Source: Neolewinella aurantiaca
GTDB taxonomy: Bacteria; Bacteroidota; Bacteroidia; Chitinophagales; Saprospiraceae
NCBI RefSeq assembly: GCF_008014675.1
Contig: NZ_VOXD01000014.1
Location: 1-64,000, forward strand
Reading direction: 5' to 3'
Length of the DNA: 64,000 nucleotides
Numbering within the stretch: the stretch's first letter is position 1; each line of letters begins with the position of its first letter. Under the pieces are notes generated by a model, which saw only the letters and a program-made list of their open reading frames with translations, was not told where the DNA came from and made no database searches. This document shows, one piece after another, positions 1 to 8,819 of this stretch. Position numbers and translations under genes: made by a program.

Positions 1-127
1 GAGTATCAATTTACACGCTGATGGACCCAGTAAAGCTGGTGTTAAGCATAAACGAATGCGAGCGATGTGGTCCGATAAGGCCCGTGATAAAGTTTTTCTA
101 GATAGTATGCGTTAGCCCTGCCCCCGG

Positions 128-148
128 CCCCTCTCCTCGGGAGAGGGG
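128..148. repeat. GC-rich hairpin in the left-end intergenic region
   Basis: An inverted repeat with arms CCCCTCTCC and GGAGAGGGG around a 3-nt loop lies in the first 279 bases, where I see no convincing gene. It follows the run CCCCCGGCC and resembles the core of the palindromic element at 7593-7683 (CCCGGCCTCCCC ... GGGGAGG), so both may belong to one dispersed palindrome family. It has no T-run and is not an obvious terminator. Confidence 0.5.
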
Positions 149-279
149 AGACATTACAGGCGGCAAATTCGTGATAATAGTGCATTTGGTGATACACACC
201 GCATGATGTTGCACTTATCAGCGCCCGGCCATGGTTTTGTCCCTCTGCCGTGCAGCACCGTACCGTGCCGTTTGCATCG

Positions 280-750
280 CTACAGCTTCCGCACACCCGC
301 ACCGTATCTTTTCCATACGTTGAACAGCAGGCGAAAAGGCATGATTGCCGTAGCGATGATGGCCCAAATGCTGAAAAAGCGATACTCCGTTTTCAGGTAG
401 CGGTTCATGATAGTCCCCGTGTCTTTATCGAGGTGCTGGATCAGTACGTCGGGCCCCTTTTCGTCGAAGAACAGGATGAAACTATTGAGGTACTGCACCA
501 TCCAAAAAATAAGCGGCAGGAGCAAAATGCTTAACGCTCCTTGGATCAGTAAATGGTCGCGCAACCAGGAGATGTCCAGAAAGAACAGGTAGCGGGTAAA
601 TGTGACCGCCACCACGATGTAAACGAAATTCGGCACCAGGTGCTGAAATTCCGGCAACTGCGTGTACACAGGCAGCAGCACCAGGCCCGCAAGGACGAGG
701 GTGAAGGCCCACCAGATAAATTCGTAAAGAGCCGGAGTAGTTTTAGACAT
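280..750 (-). CDS. Hypothetical four-helix inner-membrane protein
   Basis: Encodes 156 residues starting MSKTTPALYEF. Four hydrophobic segments are visible, at about 12-30, 40-58, 68-92 and 125-145, separated by short polar loops, one of which is acidic (FFDEKGPDVLIQHLDKDTG). No catalytic motif or named family is recognised. The ATG is the first in frame and is followed at once by the hydrophobic N-terminus. It is divergent from the membrane-protein gene at 917, with about 165 nt between the starts. Predicted to be an integral membrane protein; function unknown. Confidence 0.7.
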   Translation of the reverse strand: MSKTTPALYEFIWWAFTLVLAGLVLLPVYTQLPEFQHLVPNFVYIVVAVTFTRYLFFLDISWLRDHLLIQGALSILLLPLIFWMVQYLNSFILFFDEKGPDVLIQHLDKDTGTIMNRYLKTEYRFFSIWAIIATAIMPFRLLFNVWKRYGAGVRKL

Positions 751-903
751 AAGTTTCTGGTCTGATGTTACAAACAGAGTGCAAAGGTGGGGCTGTTTTT
801 CTTAGGAATTGTCATATAGTTATAAATTAGAAACCAGAAGCACCTGTACCAGGCGCTGGCAGATGACACCCCACCAGTGTCTGATTCCTAATTACCTAAA
901 TTC

Positions 904-911
904 TATCTTTG
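904..911 (+). promoter_or_regulatory. -7 element TATCTTTG, leaderless-type
   Basis: TATCTTTG matches the Bacteroidota -7 consensus TAnnTTTG exactly. Only five bases (CCTTC) separate it from the ATG at 917. Since transcription in this phylum starts a few bases after the -7 box, the mRNA should begin at or next to the start codon. No clear TTTG -33 box is visible at the usual spacing. Confidence 0.6.
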
Positions 912-916
912 CCTTC

Positions 917-1420
917 ATGACTATCAACGATCTATTCCAGTACGCCCTGGACCACCCCGCTAATGTCCTCTTTTATTTTGCGCTCATCCCCTTTGCTGCC
1001 CTGTTGGCCGGCTGGATGGAGCGGGAAGAAGGCCACCTGCCACCATGGAACTACCTCTACTCCACGCTGGTTTATCTGGTCGCGGTACCGGCAATCTTAT
1101 CAGTGGCCTACACCATTTACAAGTGGATGTTTGAACGAGGCAGCGTGATGGACGCCAACATCATGCTTCAGGTTCTGCCCGTTGCGAGTATGCTCCTTAC
1201 GTTCTTCATCGTAAAACGACAGGTTCTCATCGAATCGCTCCCCGGCTTCAGTCGCCTCTCCGGCCTGGTGATCATGATTTCGGCGGCACTTGCCATTATG
1301 TGGTTCATGGACCGGGTCCGCATTTACACCTTCACTCACCTGCCCATCCAGTGGTTATTAGGTATTTTTGTTGGTCTGCTGATCATCATTCGTGTAGCCT
1401 GGCGACGGGTGGCCAAGTAG
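917..1420 (+). CDS. Hypothetical multi-pass membrane protein
   Basis: Encodes 167 residues from the ATG at 917 (MTINDLFQYAL). An in-frame ATG at 809 exists, but the stretch it adds is polar, lacks coding character and contains the promoter box at 904-911, so the inner start is preferred. Five hydrophobic segments are visible (about 14-32, 44-65, 78-96, 105-123 and 138-158), and the protein ends with a basic tail, RVAWRRVAK. No family is recognised. It is probably a monocistronic inner-membrane protein. Confidence 0.7.
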   Translation: MTINDLFQYALDHPANVLFYFALIPFAALLAGWMEREEGHLPPWNYLYSTLVYLVAVPAILSVAYTIYKWMFERGSVMDANIMLQVLPVASMLLTFFIVKRQVLIESLPGFSRLSGLVIMISAALAIMWFMDRVRIYTFTHLPIQWLLGIFVGLLIIIRVAWRRVAK

Positions 1421-1569
1421 CCAGGCAGGCTGGGTGGCATCAACATGCGGTGCACCGGTAATACCAGATGGTGTAAACCACCGATAAGTCGTCATAAATA
1501 CAAACAGGAAAGCACTACGGTATCACGCTCCTGCGTAATGGTTGTACTTTCCGCACACAAAACTGTTTC

Positions 1570-4509
1570 ATGCGCCCTGTTTCTACTTTATTCACACTTT
1601 TCTGCCTTGCCTTCCTACTGTCTGCCACCAGCCTTTCGGCCCAGCAACTCGACCATCGTCAGGGCGAACTGATCGTTCAGTTGGGCGCAGACGTAGATGC
1701 AAAGAACTGGTTGACGGCAGTGCCCGAACTGACATCGTTTGAGCCCCTGGGTCGCAGGCTGAACACCTGGCTGCTCACCTACGACTTCAATGTCTATTCC
1801 GAAGCCGAGCTCCGCCGCAAATACTGGCCCGATCCTGCCGTGGTCTACCTCCAACGAAATCATTTTATTGAGCGCCGGGCAACTCCTAACGATCTTCGGT
1901 ACGATGACCAGTGGCAACACGTCAATTCAGGTCAAATCAACGGACTTATTGGTGCAGACCACAACGTGGAATCTGCCTGGGACATCACTACCGGTGGCGT
2001 CACCATCAACGGAGACACCATCGTAGTCGCCGTGATAGACGACGGCGTCGATACCGACCACGAAGACATTGCCCCTAACCTCTGGATAAACCGGGACGAA
2101 ATCCCAGGAAACGGCATCGACGATGACAATAACGGTTACATCGACGATTACCACGGCTGGAACACCTCCGAAGACACCAGTAATATTGAAGCTGGTCAGT
2201 TTGACGATCACGGTACTTCCGTTGCAGGCCTTGTAGGCGCTAAAGGAAACAACGAGGTCGGAGTGGCCGGAATGAACTGGGACATAAAGTTGATGATCAT
2301 CAAGAACAACTTCATCAGCTTAGAAAGCGAGGTCATCGAAGCCTATAGCTACGCCCTCGAAAGCCGATTACTATACGATGAAACCAACGGCACCGAAGGC
2401 GCCTACGTTGTTGCCACCAACGCCAGCTGGGGTCGCGACTTTGGCAACCCCGATGATGCACCCATCTGGTGTGATCTCTACGATCGACTCGGCGAAGCGG
2501 GCATCCTCAACGCAGGTGCTACCGCTAACACAAACGTCGACGTAGACGAAGATGGCGACCTGCCAACGGCATGCCCTTCCGATTACCTGATTTCTGTGAC
2601 TAACCTCAATACCGACAATCAAAAAGTTAACAGTGCTGGTTTCGGGCTTACCTCGATTGACCTTGGAGCCTACGGCCGCGATGCTTTTACTACCGACGTT
2701 GGCAATAACTATGCCTATTTCGGAGGCACTTCCGCCTCTACTCCCTCCGTGGCCGGCGCCATCGCACTGCTCTACTCCGCTCCCTGCGCGAACTTCGGTG
2801 AACTGCTTGTCTCCGACCCCGCTGCTGCTGCCCGACGGGTAAGTGCTGCACTATTAAACAATGTGGCCCCTAACGAGAGTCTTGCCGGAATTACCGTCAC
2901 CGGCGGAGCACTAGACGTTGGCGCAGCAATGAGTGACCTGATGACAGCCTGCGATGCCTGCCTGGCCCCCACCAGTTTTGTTGCCGCTCCACCTCAGGGT
3001 ACCGCCGATCAGATCACCGTTAGCTGGCGCGCCGTCGCTTCGTTGGACGCAGTGGATCTCCGCTACCGCATCACGGGTACCAACGAATGGACTACCCTCT
3101 CCTCCCCCACCTCGCCTTACGAGCTCACCGGCCTGCCCGCATGCGTATCCTACGACTTCCAACTCGTCGGCAACTGCGGATCATCCGCCGTAGAGACTGA
3201 AATACAAACCGTTTCTACCGACGGTTGCTGCGTTATCCCCGAAGACCTTACCATCGAAGCCGAAGCGGGGCAAATTTTCGTCGCCAACTACTCCGAACTA
3301 CTGGCTGGCCGTTTCTACCGCGTTCGCTACCGCAAACTGGGCGAAGAGAACTGGCTCACCCGAACCTCCAACAACGGAACCATCGCCGTTGCCGGCAACA
3401 TCGAACCCTGCACCGAGTACGAATTTGAGTTCCAGACCGACTGCGATACTTTTCAGACTGATTTTGGCCAACGGATGACCATCCTCAGTTTCGGCTGTGG
3501 CTCCTGCGAAGAGGCCGATTACTGTACCCCCGACGAATTCGACAACGAAACAGAATGGATTGGTGCCGTCAACATTGGCGACATCATCGTCAATGAAAGC
3601 GGAGCCGAGGCTGGAGCCTACACGAGCTTTGGCAACCTGACCGACCGGGCTTTTGTGCGTGGCGGTGTATACCCCGTTACGCTCACTCCCGCTTCGGCAG
3701 AGGGAATTCTGGCCGAAGAAGACTTCCGTATTTACGTTGACTGGGACCAGAACGGCCGCTTCAGCTCCACCGAAATTGTGCTGGAAATGGAAAGCGTAGC
3801 CGGAGAGCCGGTCACCGGGCTTATCACCGTCCCCGAAGATGCCGACCTCCTGCTGACCCGGATGCGTATAATGATGCAGTACCGGGGTGTTCGGGGCGGG
3901 GCCTGCCCCGTCAGTACCGGATTTGGCGAAGTAGAAGATTACTGCATCAACATCGCTGAAGCCGATGGTTGCCCCGCGCCCCGCGCCCTAACCGCAAGCT
4001 ACGACAACGACGCCGGCCAGACGGTCTTCACCTGGCCCGCCAGTGCTGCCCCCGGCGGCAGCTACCGTCTGCGCTACCGCCCAACCGACTCGATGGATGA
4101 CTGGGCAGAAGTAGACACCGACACCACCTATGTTAGCGTAGATGGCGCCAACCTGTGTGGCACTAATGAGATCGAAATCGCCAGCGTTTGCGACAGCGTC
4201 GCGGGCGTTTTCCAGGCTTTCGTCTTCGACAACGTTTGTACGGACACTCCTGACGGCAGGCTGGAAGCTGCCGCCTGGTCGGTTTTCCCTAATCCGGCCG
4301 CAAACCTTGCAACCGTTCGCTGGTCTGATGGCCTTCAGCCACGGGAAGTTCAGTTGTTTGACCTCACCGGAAAAAAAATCAGTACCTCTGCTAACACCTC
4401 CGGCACTTCTGCTACGTTAGACCTCAGTGCCCTACCCGCCGGTGTTTACCTTGTGCGGGTAATTACCCAGGATGGTCTTGCCGGTACGCGCAGGCTTATT
4501 CGGCAGTAA
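1570..4509 (+). CDS. Secreted subtilisin-like (S8) protease with T9SS sorting domain
   Basis: Encodes 979 residues. An N-terminal signal peptide (about 1-25, ending LSAQQ) directs Sec export. The peptidase S8 domain spans about 105-450, with a complete triad: Asp157 in VAVIDDGVD, His214 in DDHGTSVAG and Ser388 in GGTSASTPS. Two or three fibronectin type III-like modules follow (about 455-640), each Cys-containing, then a GEVED-type module (GFGEVEDYC) and another Fn3-like segment. The last 75 or so residues, starting near FPNPAANLATV and ending LIRQ, form a T9SS type A C-terminal sorting domain. The product should be an extracellular or surface-anchored endoprotease. It is monocistronic; a weak -7-like TACTTT lies about 24 nt upstream. 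Confidence 0.93.
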   Translation: MRPVSTLFTLFCLAFLLSATSLSAQQLDHRQGELIVQLGADVDAKNWLTAVPELTSFEPLGRRLNTWLLTYDFNVYSEAELRRKYWPDPAVVYLQRNHFIERRATPNDLRYDDQWQHVNSGQINGLIGADHNVESAWDITTGGVTINGDTIVVAVIDDGVDTDHEDIAPNLWINRDEIPGNGIDDDNNGYIDDYHGWNTSEDTSNIEAGQFDDHGTSVAGLVGAKGNNEVGVAGMNWDIKLMIIKNNFISLESEVIEAYSYALESRLLYDETNGTEGAYVVATNASWGRDFGNPDDAPIWCDLYDRLGEAGILNAGATANTNVDVDEDGDLPTACPSDYLISVTNLNTDNQKVNSAGFGLTSIDLGAYGRDAFTTDVGNNYAYFGGTSASTPSVAGAIALLYSAPCANFGELLVSDPAAAARRVSAALLNNVAPNESLAGITVTGGALDVGAAMSDLMTACDACLAPTSFVAAPPQGTADQITVSWRAVASLDAVDLRYRITGTNEWTTLSSPTSPYELTGLPACVSYDFQLVGNCGSSAVETEIQTVSTDGCCVIPEDLTIEAEAGQIFVANYSELLAGRFYRVRYRKLGEENWLTRTSNNGTIAVAGNIEPCTEYEFEFQTDCDTFQTDFGQRMTILSFGCGSCEEADYCTPDEFDNETEWIGAVNIGDIIVNESGAEAGAYTSFGNLTDRAFVRGGVYPVTLTPASAEGILAEEDFRIYVDWDQNGRFSSTEIVLEMESVAGEPVTGLITVPEDADLLLTRMRIMMQYRGVRGGACPVSTGFGEVEDYCINIAEADGCPAPRALTASYDNDAGQTVFTWPASAAPGGSYRLRYRPTDSMDDWAEVDTDTTYVSVDGANLCGTNEIEIASVCDSVAGVFQAFVFDNVCTDTPDGRLEAAAWSVFPNPAANLATVRWSDGLQPREVQLFDLTGKKISTSANTSGTSATLDLSALPAGVYLVRVITQDGLAGTRRLIRQ

Positions 4510-4652
4510 TTACTGACCTTTTCGGTTCCGCAGGGCAGTGAGTTGCTTCGTTTCCGGAGGGAGGCGAACGCTCTTTGCTTTGTGTCTTGAGGACACATCA
4601 TTTCCCTGCCTTCAGCGTAAGCACCGAACCCGCCCACAAGACCTACCTAGCT

Positions 4653-5027
4653 ATGTACAGATTTTTCTACCTGCTGACCGTCATTCTCATCACCATTTTA
4701 TGCCTCTACATAGGTCTGGCCTGGTGGGCACACGGATTGGCGGCGTTAATTCTTGCCCTCCTCTTTCCGGTGTGGAAGCGCAGCGGGTTCTGGCTGGCCT
4801 TCATTGCCGGGGTGATGGTTTGGGGCATCTACACCAGTTTTCTGCACCTCGACTCGGAAGGACGGCTGACCGACCGGCTGGCGGTCACTTTTGGGGTGGG
4901 CAACGGTTGGGGACTGGTCCTGATTACCGCCCTGTGGGGTGGCATCACTGCGGGCCTTGGCGGGTGGTTCGGCACCAGTCTCAGAAAAACACTGAAACGT
5001 AGTCATTTAGCGGACGCTAAGAAATAA
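4653..5027 (+). CDS. Hypothetical membrane protein
   Basis: Encodes 124 residues from the ATG at 4653 (MYRFFYLLTVIL). A longer in-frame reading from 4575 adds 26 residues with no membrane or coding character, so the inner start is chosen. Three or four hydrophobic segments (about 4-22, 27-44, 48-64 and 85-108) surround a short polar loop (LHLDSEGRLTDR); the tail is basic. The glycine-rich last helix (ALWGGITAGLGGWFG) suggests a tightly packed membrane protein. No family is recognised. Confidence 0.6.
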   Translation: MYRFFYLLTVILITILCLYIGLAWWAHGLAALILALLFPVWKRSGFWLAFIAGVMVWGIYTSFLHLDSEGRLTDRLAVTFGVGNGWGLVLITALWGGITAGLGGWFGTSLRKTLKRSHLADAKK

Positions 5028-5102
5028 ATAACGCTTTACCCATCGTAGAAAAGCGACTGCTTAGACTAAATTTCGTTTCTTTAGCGCGACTAAAAACGGA
5101 TT

Positions 5103-6929
5103 ATGGATACAAGTTCATCTTCCCTTCCTAATGTGAAGGGCAATATTTTCGGGCAAAAACCCGCGCTTTTCGTTCTCTTCTTTACCGAGATGTGGGAACG
5201 TTTCAGTTACTACGGCATGCGGGTTTTGCTCGTTGTCTTCCTTGTAAAAGTTGCCTTTGGTGACTCTCCCTGGGATCGTGCGGACGCACTCGCTCTCTAT
5301 GGAATTTATACAGGTTTTGTCTATTTCACCCCGATGATTGGCGGAATAATTGCCGACAAATACATCGGTTACCGAAAAGCAGTACTGGCAGGTGCTTTGA
5401 TTATGACCCTGGGCCATGCCTCTATGGCGCTGGAAATCGACTGGGCTTTTTACCTCGGCCTTCTACTCCTGATTATTGGGAACGGACTTTTTAAACCTAA
5501 TATCTCCTCCATTGTAGGACAGCTTTACGACAAAGAACCTGAACTTAAGGATGGTGCTTATACCATCTTTTACATGGGTATCAATGCCGGTGCCTTCCTC
5601 GGCATCATGCTGTGTAGCTACTACGGTGAGAGCGCAGATTGGGGCTACAGTTACGGTTTCGGCCTTGCTGGTATTTTCATGCTGATCGGTCTGATCCAGT
5701 TCTTCTTTGCACAGGGTATTTTTGGTCGGATCGGCCTTGCCCCTAGCGAACTTCAGGCATACGACGATGGCGTGGCTGCAGCCAATGCGATCGAGCCCGA
5801 CGGAGCTATTCTGGACGGCAACCTCGCAAAAGGTCTCGCCACCGAAGAACTCCCTGAGGTCTCTCATGGCGACGGACAAGAAGGTCCGCGGGCAATCCGC
5901 TGGGCTATTATCGGCACTGCTATCGCTGCGGTGGTTTACTTCCTGATTGTTGCCTTCATGGAACCACAAGCTAATGCGCTGCAGACCTTCAGCCGCCAGT
6001 TCATGCCCCCCATCATTATCGGTGCTGTTATTGCTTTCGTTGGCTGGATTGTTTCAGACAAGTCGCTCCTCAAAGTTGAACGGGATCGGGTATGGTCTAT
6101 CATAGTTTTCAGTTTTTTCATCGTCTTCTTCTGGTGGGCCTTTGAACAAGCAGGAGGATCTATGACCATCTTCGCCCTGGACTACACCGACAGAACACTG
6201 GATGCAGGGAGCGCAGGTACTTTCCGTATTGCGAACACCCTGCTTACTGTAGTTCCCGTCATGGTCCTTACCTATGTGCTGCTCAAGTTGTTCAGCATCA
6301 CGTTCAAGCACTATTCCGTTGCCAACCTTGTGCTCGCCCTGGCTTTTGTCATTGTGTGGATATTGATTGGCATTATGCTGTACGAACAGTTCACCACCAC
6401 GGAGCCTGAAGTGCCTGCGGGTTGGTTCCAGATTTTCAACAGTCTGTTCATTATCTGCTTTGCACCGGCTTTTGCTAAGCTTTGGGAAAAGAAAATTTCC
6501 TGGCTCAAACGCGGGCCGGTTAAGTTCGCAATGGGCCTCATCCTGTTGGGTATCGGTTTTGCTATTCTTGCCGTAGGCGCTCTTAGCATTCCCGAAGGAG
6601 CCAAGACTGCTCAGGTGAGCATGTTCTGGCTAATTGCGGCCTACCTCTTCCACACCCTGGGCGAGCTCTGTATCTCTCCGGTAGGTCTCAGCTATGTTTC
6701 CAAACTGGCCCCTGTTCGTCTGATCGGCCTGATGTTTGGCGTTTTCTTTGTCGCCAACTTCATCGCCAACTTCGCAGCGGGCCTTACGGGCTCCTACATC
6801 GAACCAATTGCGGATGAAATCGGCCTTAGTGGATTCTTCCTCATTTTTGCGGCGGTACCAATTACCGCTGGCTTAGTCTTCATTGCCATCTCCGGGTGGA
6901 TGAAAAAAATGATGCATGGAATCGACTAA
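5103..6929 (+). CDS. POT/PTR family proton-coupled oligopeptide transporter
   Basis: Encodes 608 residues with about 14 hydrophobic segments. Family signatures are present: the helix-1 motif FFTEMWERFSYYGMR (ExxERFxYYG) and the PTR2 motif FYMGINAGAFLG near residue 160. The cytoplasmic linker around 205-260 is acidic and hydrophilic. Members of this family import di- and tripeptides with protons across the inner membrane; the larger, 600-residue form is common in Bacteroidota. Its stop overlaps the next gene by 14 nt, so the two are probably co-translated. The substrate cannot be read from the sequence. Confidence 0.92.
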   Translation: MDTSSSSLPNVKGNIFGQKPALFVLFFTEMWERFSYYGMRVLLVVFLVKVAFGDSPWDRADALALYGIYTGFVYFTPMIGGIIADKYIGYRKAVLAGALIMTLGHASMALEIDWAFYLGLLLLIIGNGLFKPNISSIVGQLYDKEPELKDGAYTIFYMGINAGAFLGIMLCSYYGESADWGYSYGFGLAGIFMLIGLIQFFFAQGIFGRIGLAPSELQAYDDGVAAANAIEPDGAILDGNLAKGLATEELPEVSHGDGQEGPRAIRWAIIGTAIAAVVYFLIVAFMEPQANALQTFSRQFMPPIIIGAVIAFVGWIVSDKSLLKVERDRVWSIIVFSFFIVFFWWAFEQAGGSMTIFALDYTDRTLDAGSAGTFRIANTLLTVVPVMVLTYVLLKLFSITFKHYSVANLVLALAFVIVWILIGIMLYEQFTTTEPEVPAGWFQIFNSLFIICFAPAFAKLWEKKISWLKRGPVKFAMGLILLGIGFAILAVGALSIPEGAKTAQVSMFWLIAAYLFHTLGELCISPVGLSYVSKLAPVRLIGLMFGVFFVANFIANFAAGLTGSYIEPIADEIGLSGFFLIFAAVPITAGLVFIAISGWMKKMMHGID

Positions 6930-7362
6930 CGACAGCGACCTCGGGCAGCTCACCATCATCGCCTACGCGCTTATGGCCGGGCTCGGCCTGTTCGCCGGGG
7001 TGGTTTACTACCTTCATACTTCTGGTTCGCAGGTTGGAAGCGGAGCAATTGTGAGCGAGACGACCGACCTGCTCATCGTTGGCGGTATCGGCCTGATGTG
7101 CCTGACGATGTCGCGCATCGTATCCACTAAGGTGCTTGCGGCTTTTCCGGAGGAAAAGCGGGCGGATAGCGACGCCGCGTTGAACGGTTACCGTTCGGCG
7201 GTCATTGTTCGTCTTGCGCTCCTGGAAGGAGCGGGTTTTGTAGCCTGTGTTTTCGCTTTGATCACCGGCAACCTCAACCTGCTTCTGATCTCCGGATTCA
7301 TGCTGGTAATGATGTGGACGAAGCGCCCGTCTGCAACCGAATTTGCCCAGTGGCGGGGTTAA
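6916..7362 (+). CDS. Hypothetical membrane protein translationally coupled to the POT transporter
   Basis: Encodes 148 residues beginning MESTNDSDLG. The ATG lies inside the last codons of the transporter gene (14-nt overlap, different frame), which implies translational coupling. Four hydrophobic segments are seen (about 10-28, 45-66, 92-112 and 113-132). The pattern resembles small uncharacterised Bacteroidota membrane proteins, but I cannot name the family. A strong terminator follows at 7386-7433. Confidence 0.65.
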   Translation: MESTNDSDLGQLTIIAYALMAGLGLFAGVVYYLHTSGSQVGSGAIVSETTDLLIVGGIGLMCLTMSRIVSTKVLAAFPEEKRADSDAALNGYRSAVIVRLALLEGAGFVACVFALITGNLNLLLISGFMLVMMWTKRPSATEFAQWRG

Positions 7363-7385
7363 TCACCCGCTGAATTTGCAACGTT

Positions 7386-7433
7386 AAAATGGCTGCTGTT
7401 CCGGAAACTCCCGGGATGGCAGCCATTTTTTTT
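7386..7433 (+). terminator. Rho-independent terminator after the POT transporter operon
   Basis: Arms AAAATGGCTGC (7386-7396) and GCAGCCATTTT (7419-7429) pair perfectly and run into eight T residues, 23 nt after the stop at 7362. The leading A-run would also allow termination in the opposite direction. Confidence 0.8.
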
Positions 7434-7512
7434 GGCGAGATCGCAGGATGCAATGAACGGTTTTTGAAAAGAGCCGGACCTGAGTAAAACCAACTTGACT
7501 GAAAACATTCCC

Positions 7513-7530
7513 TGCACCTGCGGCCGCGCA
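7513..7530 (+). repeat. Dispersed GC 19-mer, copy 1
   Basis: Copy TGCACCTGCGGCCGCGCAA of the repeat described in the findings; it contains the palindrome GCGGCCGC and is followed by an A-run. Intergenic, between 7362 and 7721. Confidence 0.8.
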
Positions 7531-7592
7531 AAAAAATCGGCCGCAACCAACGAACGGAGCTTAGGAGGTATCAATAAGCTGACAATATAAAA

Positions 7593-7683
7593 GGGTGCAA
7601 CCCAGATTGTCGCTCAACCCCCTCCCGGCCTCCCCACATCGCTGCGCTGGGGAGGAGCAATCGCGACAATCTAGTTTGCGCCC
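7593..7683. repeat. Nested inverted repeat (cruciform-like) upstream of the 7721 gene
   Basis: Imperfect 21-nt arms at 7593-7613 and 7663-7683 (17 of 21 paired, perfect over AGATTGTCGC/GCGACAATCT) enclose a second hairpin, CCTCCCC (7629-7635) with GGGGAGG (7649-7655). The element ends about 25 nt before the promoter box at 7709. It lacks coding sequence and looks like a REP-type palindrome. Confidence 0.65.
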
Positions 7684-7708
7684 ATATAAAAAGACCGGCA
7701 GCCCAACC

Positions 7709-7716
7709 TACCTTTG
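7709..7716 (+). promoter_or_regulatory. -7 element TACCTTTG, leaderless-type
   Basis: An exact TAnnTTTG box followed by only CACC before the ATG at 7721. It fixes the start choice for that gene, because the longer in-frame reading would have to cross this promoter and the palindromic element. Confidence 0.65.
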
Positions 7717-7720
7717 CACC

Positions 7721-8764
7721 ATGAACAAGAACCTGGCCAACGCTCTAAAATTCCTGCTCTTCATCGGAGTAGGCTTCGGCATCCTGTTTTTGATGTACCG
7801 CAGTCAGCAAACCGCTTACCTGGAACAGTGTAAACTTGATGGCACGCCCGCCGATCAGTGTAGTCTGCTCGACAAGCTGATCGCCGACTTCAAAAGCGCC
7901 AATCCCCTCTGGCTCTTGATGACACTGGTGGCCTTTTCTGTAAGCAACCTCAGCCGGAGCCTTCGCTGGAATATGATGCTGCGCACCTTCGGCAATACGC
8001 CCCGGCTCATCAACGCCTTTCTCACCATCAATCTTGGTTACTTCGCCAACCTTGGCTTTCCCCGCATCGGCGAAGTCGTACGCGCCGCGACAATGGCCCG
8101 TTACGAAAAAATCAGCCTCGAACGCGTAGTAGGCACCATCGTCGTTGGGCGCACTATCGACGTTGTGATGCTGCTGAGCATTACCGGCATTGCGCTGCTC
8201 CTCGGCCGCGAAAGGCTCTGGAATAAAGCCACTGAACTGGTAGACCTTGGCGACAAGGTGGAGACGCTGCAAACGCTCGTCATCTTCGGTGCAATCGCGG
8301 GCGTTTTGGTACTGGGCCTTGTCTGGTGGCAACGCGCCCGGATAATGGACAGTGCAATTGGCCAAAAGATCATCGGCGTTGTCAAAGGCTTTGGTGAAGG
8401 GATGCAGACTGCCCTGAAAGTAAAAAGTCCACTGCTGTTCTTCCTCCACAGCATCAACATCTGGATCATGTACGTCCTGATGACCTATTTCGTGATTCTT
8501 GCATTCTCACCTACGGCCGCCCTGAATTTCGAGGCAGCTCTGGTCACTTTTGTCTCTGGAGGTTGGGGTATCGTGATCCCCAGCCCCGGAGGGATGGGAA
8601 CCTACCACTTCCTGACCGGAGAAGCACTGCAACTCTACGGCATCTCTTCTCTGAATAGCTTCAGCTGGGCCAACATCAGTTTCTTCACCATCAATGTTGG
8701 TTGCAATGTACTGATCGGGCTGATTGCCCTACTCGCTTTGCCGCGCATCAATCGGGAAGCGTGA
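7721..8764 (+). CDS. MprF/AglD-type (UPF0104) flippase-like membrane protein
   Basis: Encodes 347 residues from the ATG at 7721 (MNKNLANALKF). A longer reading from 7595 is rejected because it is encoded by the palindromic element and promoter. About eight hydrophobic segments are present. The segments around SNLSRSLRWNMML, GYFANLGFPRIGEVVRA and the C-terminal GGWGIVIPSPGGMGTYH match the lysylphosphatidylglycerol synthase TM / UPF0104 family. The aminoacyl-transferase domain of true MprF is absent, so a lipid- or glycolipid-flipping role is plausible but inferred. It is convergent with the MscS gene at 8820-9647. Confidence 0.85.
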   Translation: MNKNLANALKFLLFIGVGFGILFLMYRSQQTAYLEQCKLDGTPADQCSLLDKLIADFKSANPLWLLMTLVAFSVSNLSRSLRWNMMLRTFGNTPRLINAFLTINLGYFANLGFPRIGEVVRAATMARYEKISLERVVGTIVVGRTIDVVMLLSITGIALLLGRERLWNKATELVDLGDKVETLQTLVIFGAIAGVLVLGLVWWQRARIMDSAIGQKIIGVVKGFGEGMQTALKVKSPLLFFLHSINIWIMYVLMTYFVILAFSPTAALNFEAALVTFVSGGWGIVIPSPGGMGTYHFLTGEALQLYGISSLNSFSWANISFFTINVGCNVLIGLIALLALPRINREA

Positions 8765-8819
8765 GTTTCTGAGTTGGCGAATCTCTGAGTTGCCGCTGTT
8801 ACCGCTCCTTTCGTTTCGC

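Noticed and set aside
42-302. An 86-residue minus-strand frame at the left edge
   Set aside because: It reads through a hairpin and overlaps the better-supported membrane-protein gene; no protein character.
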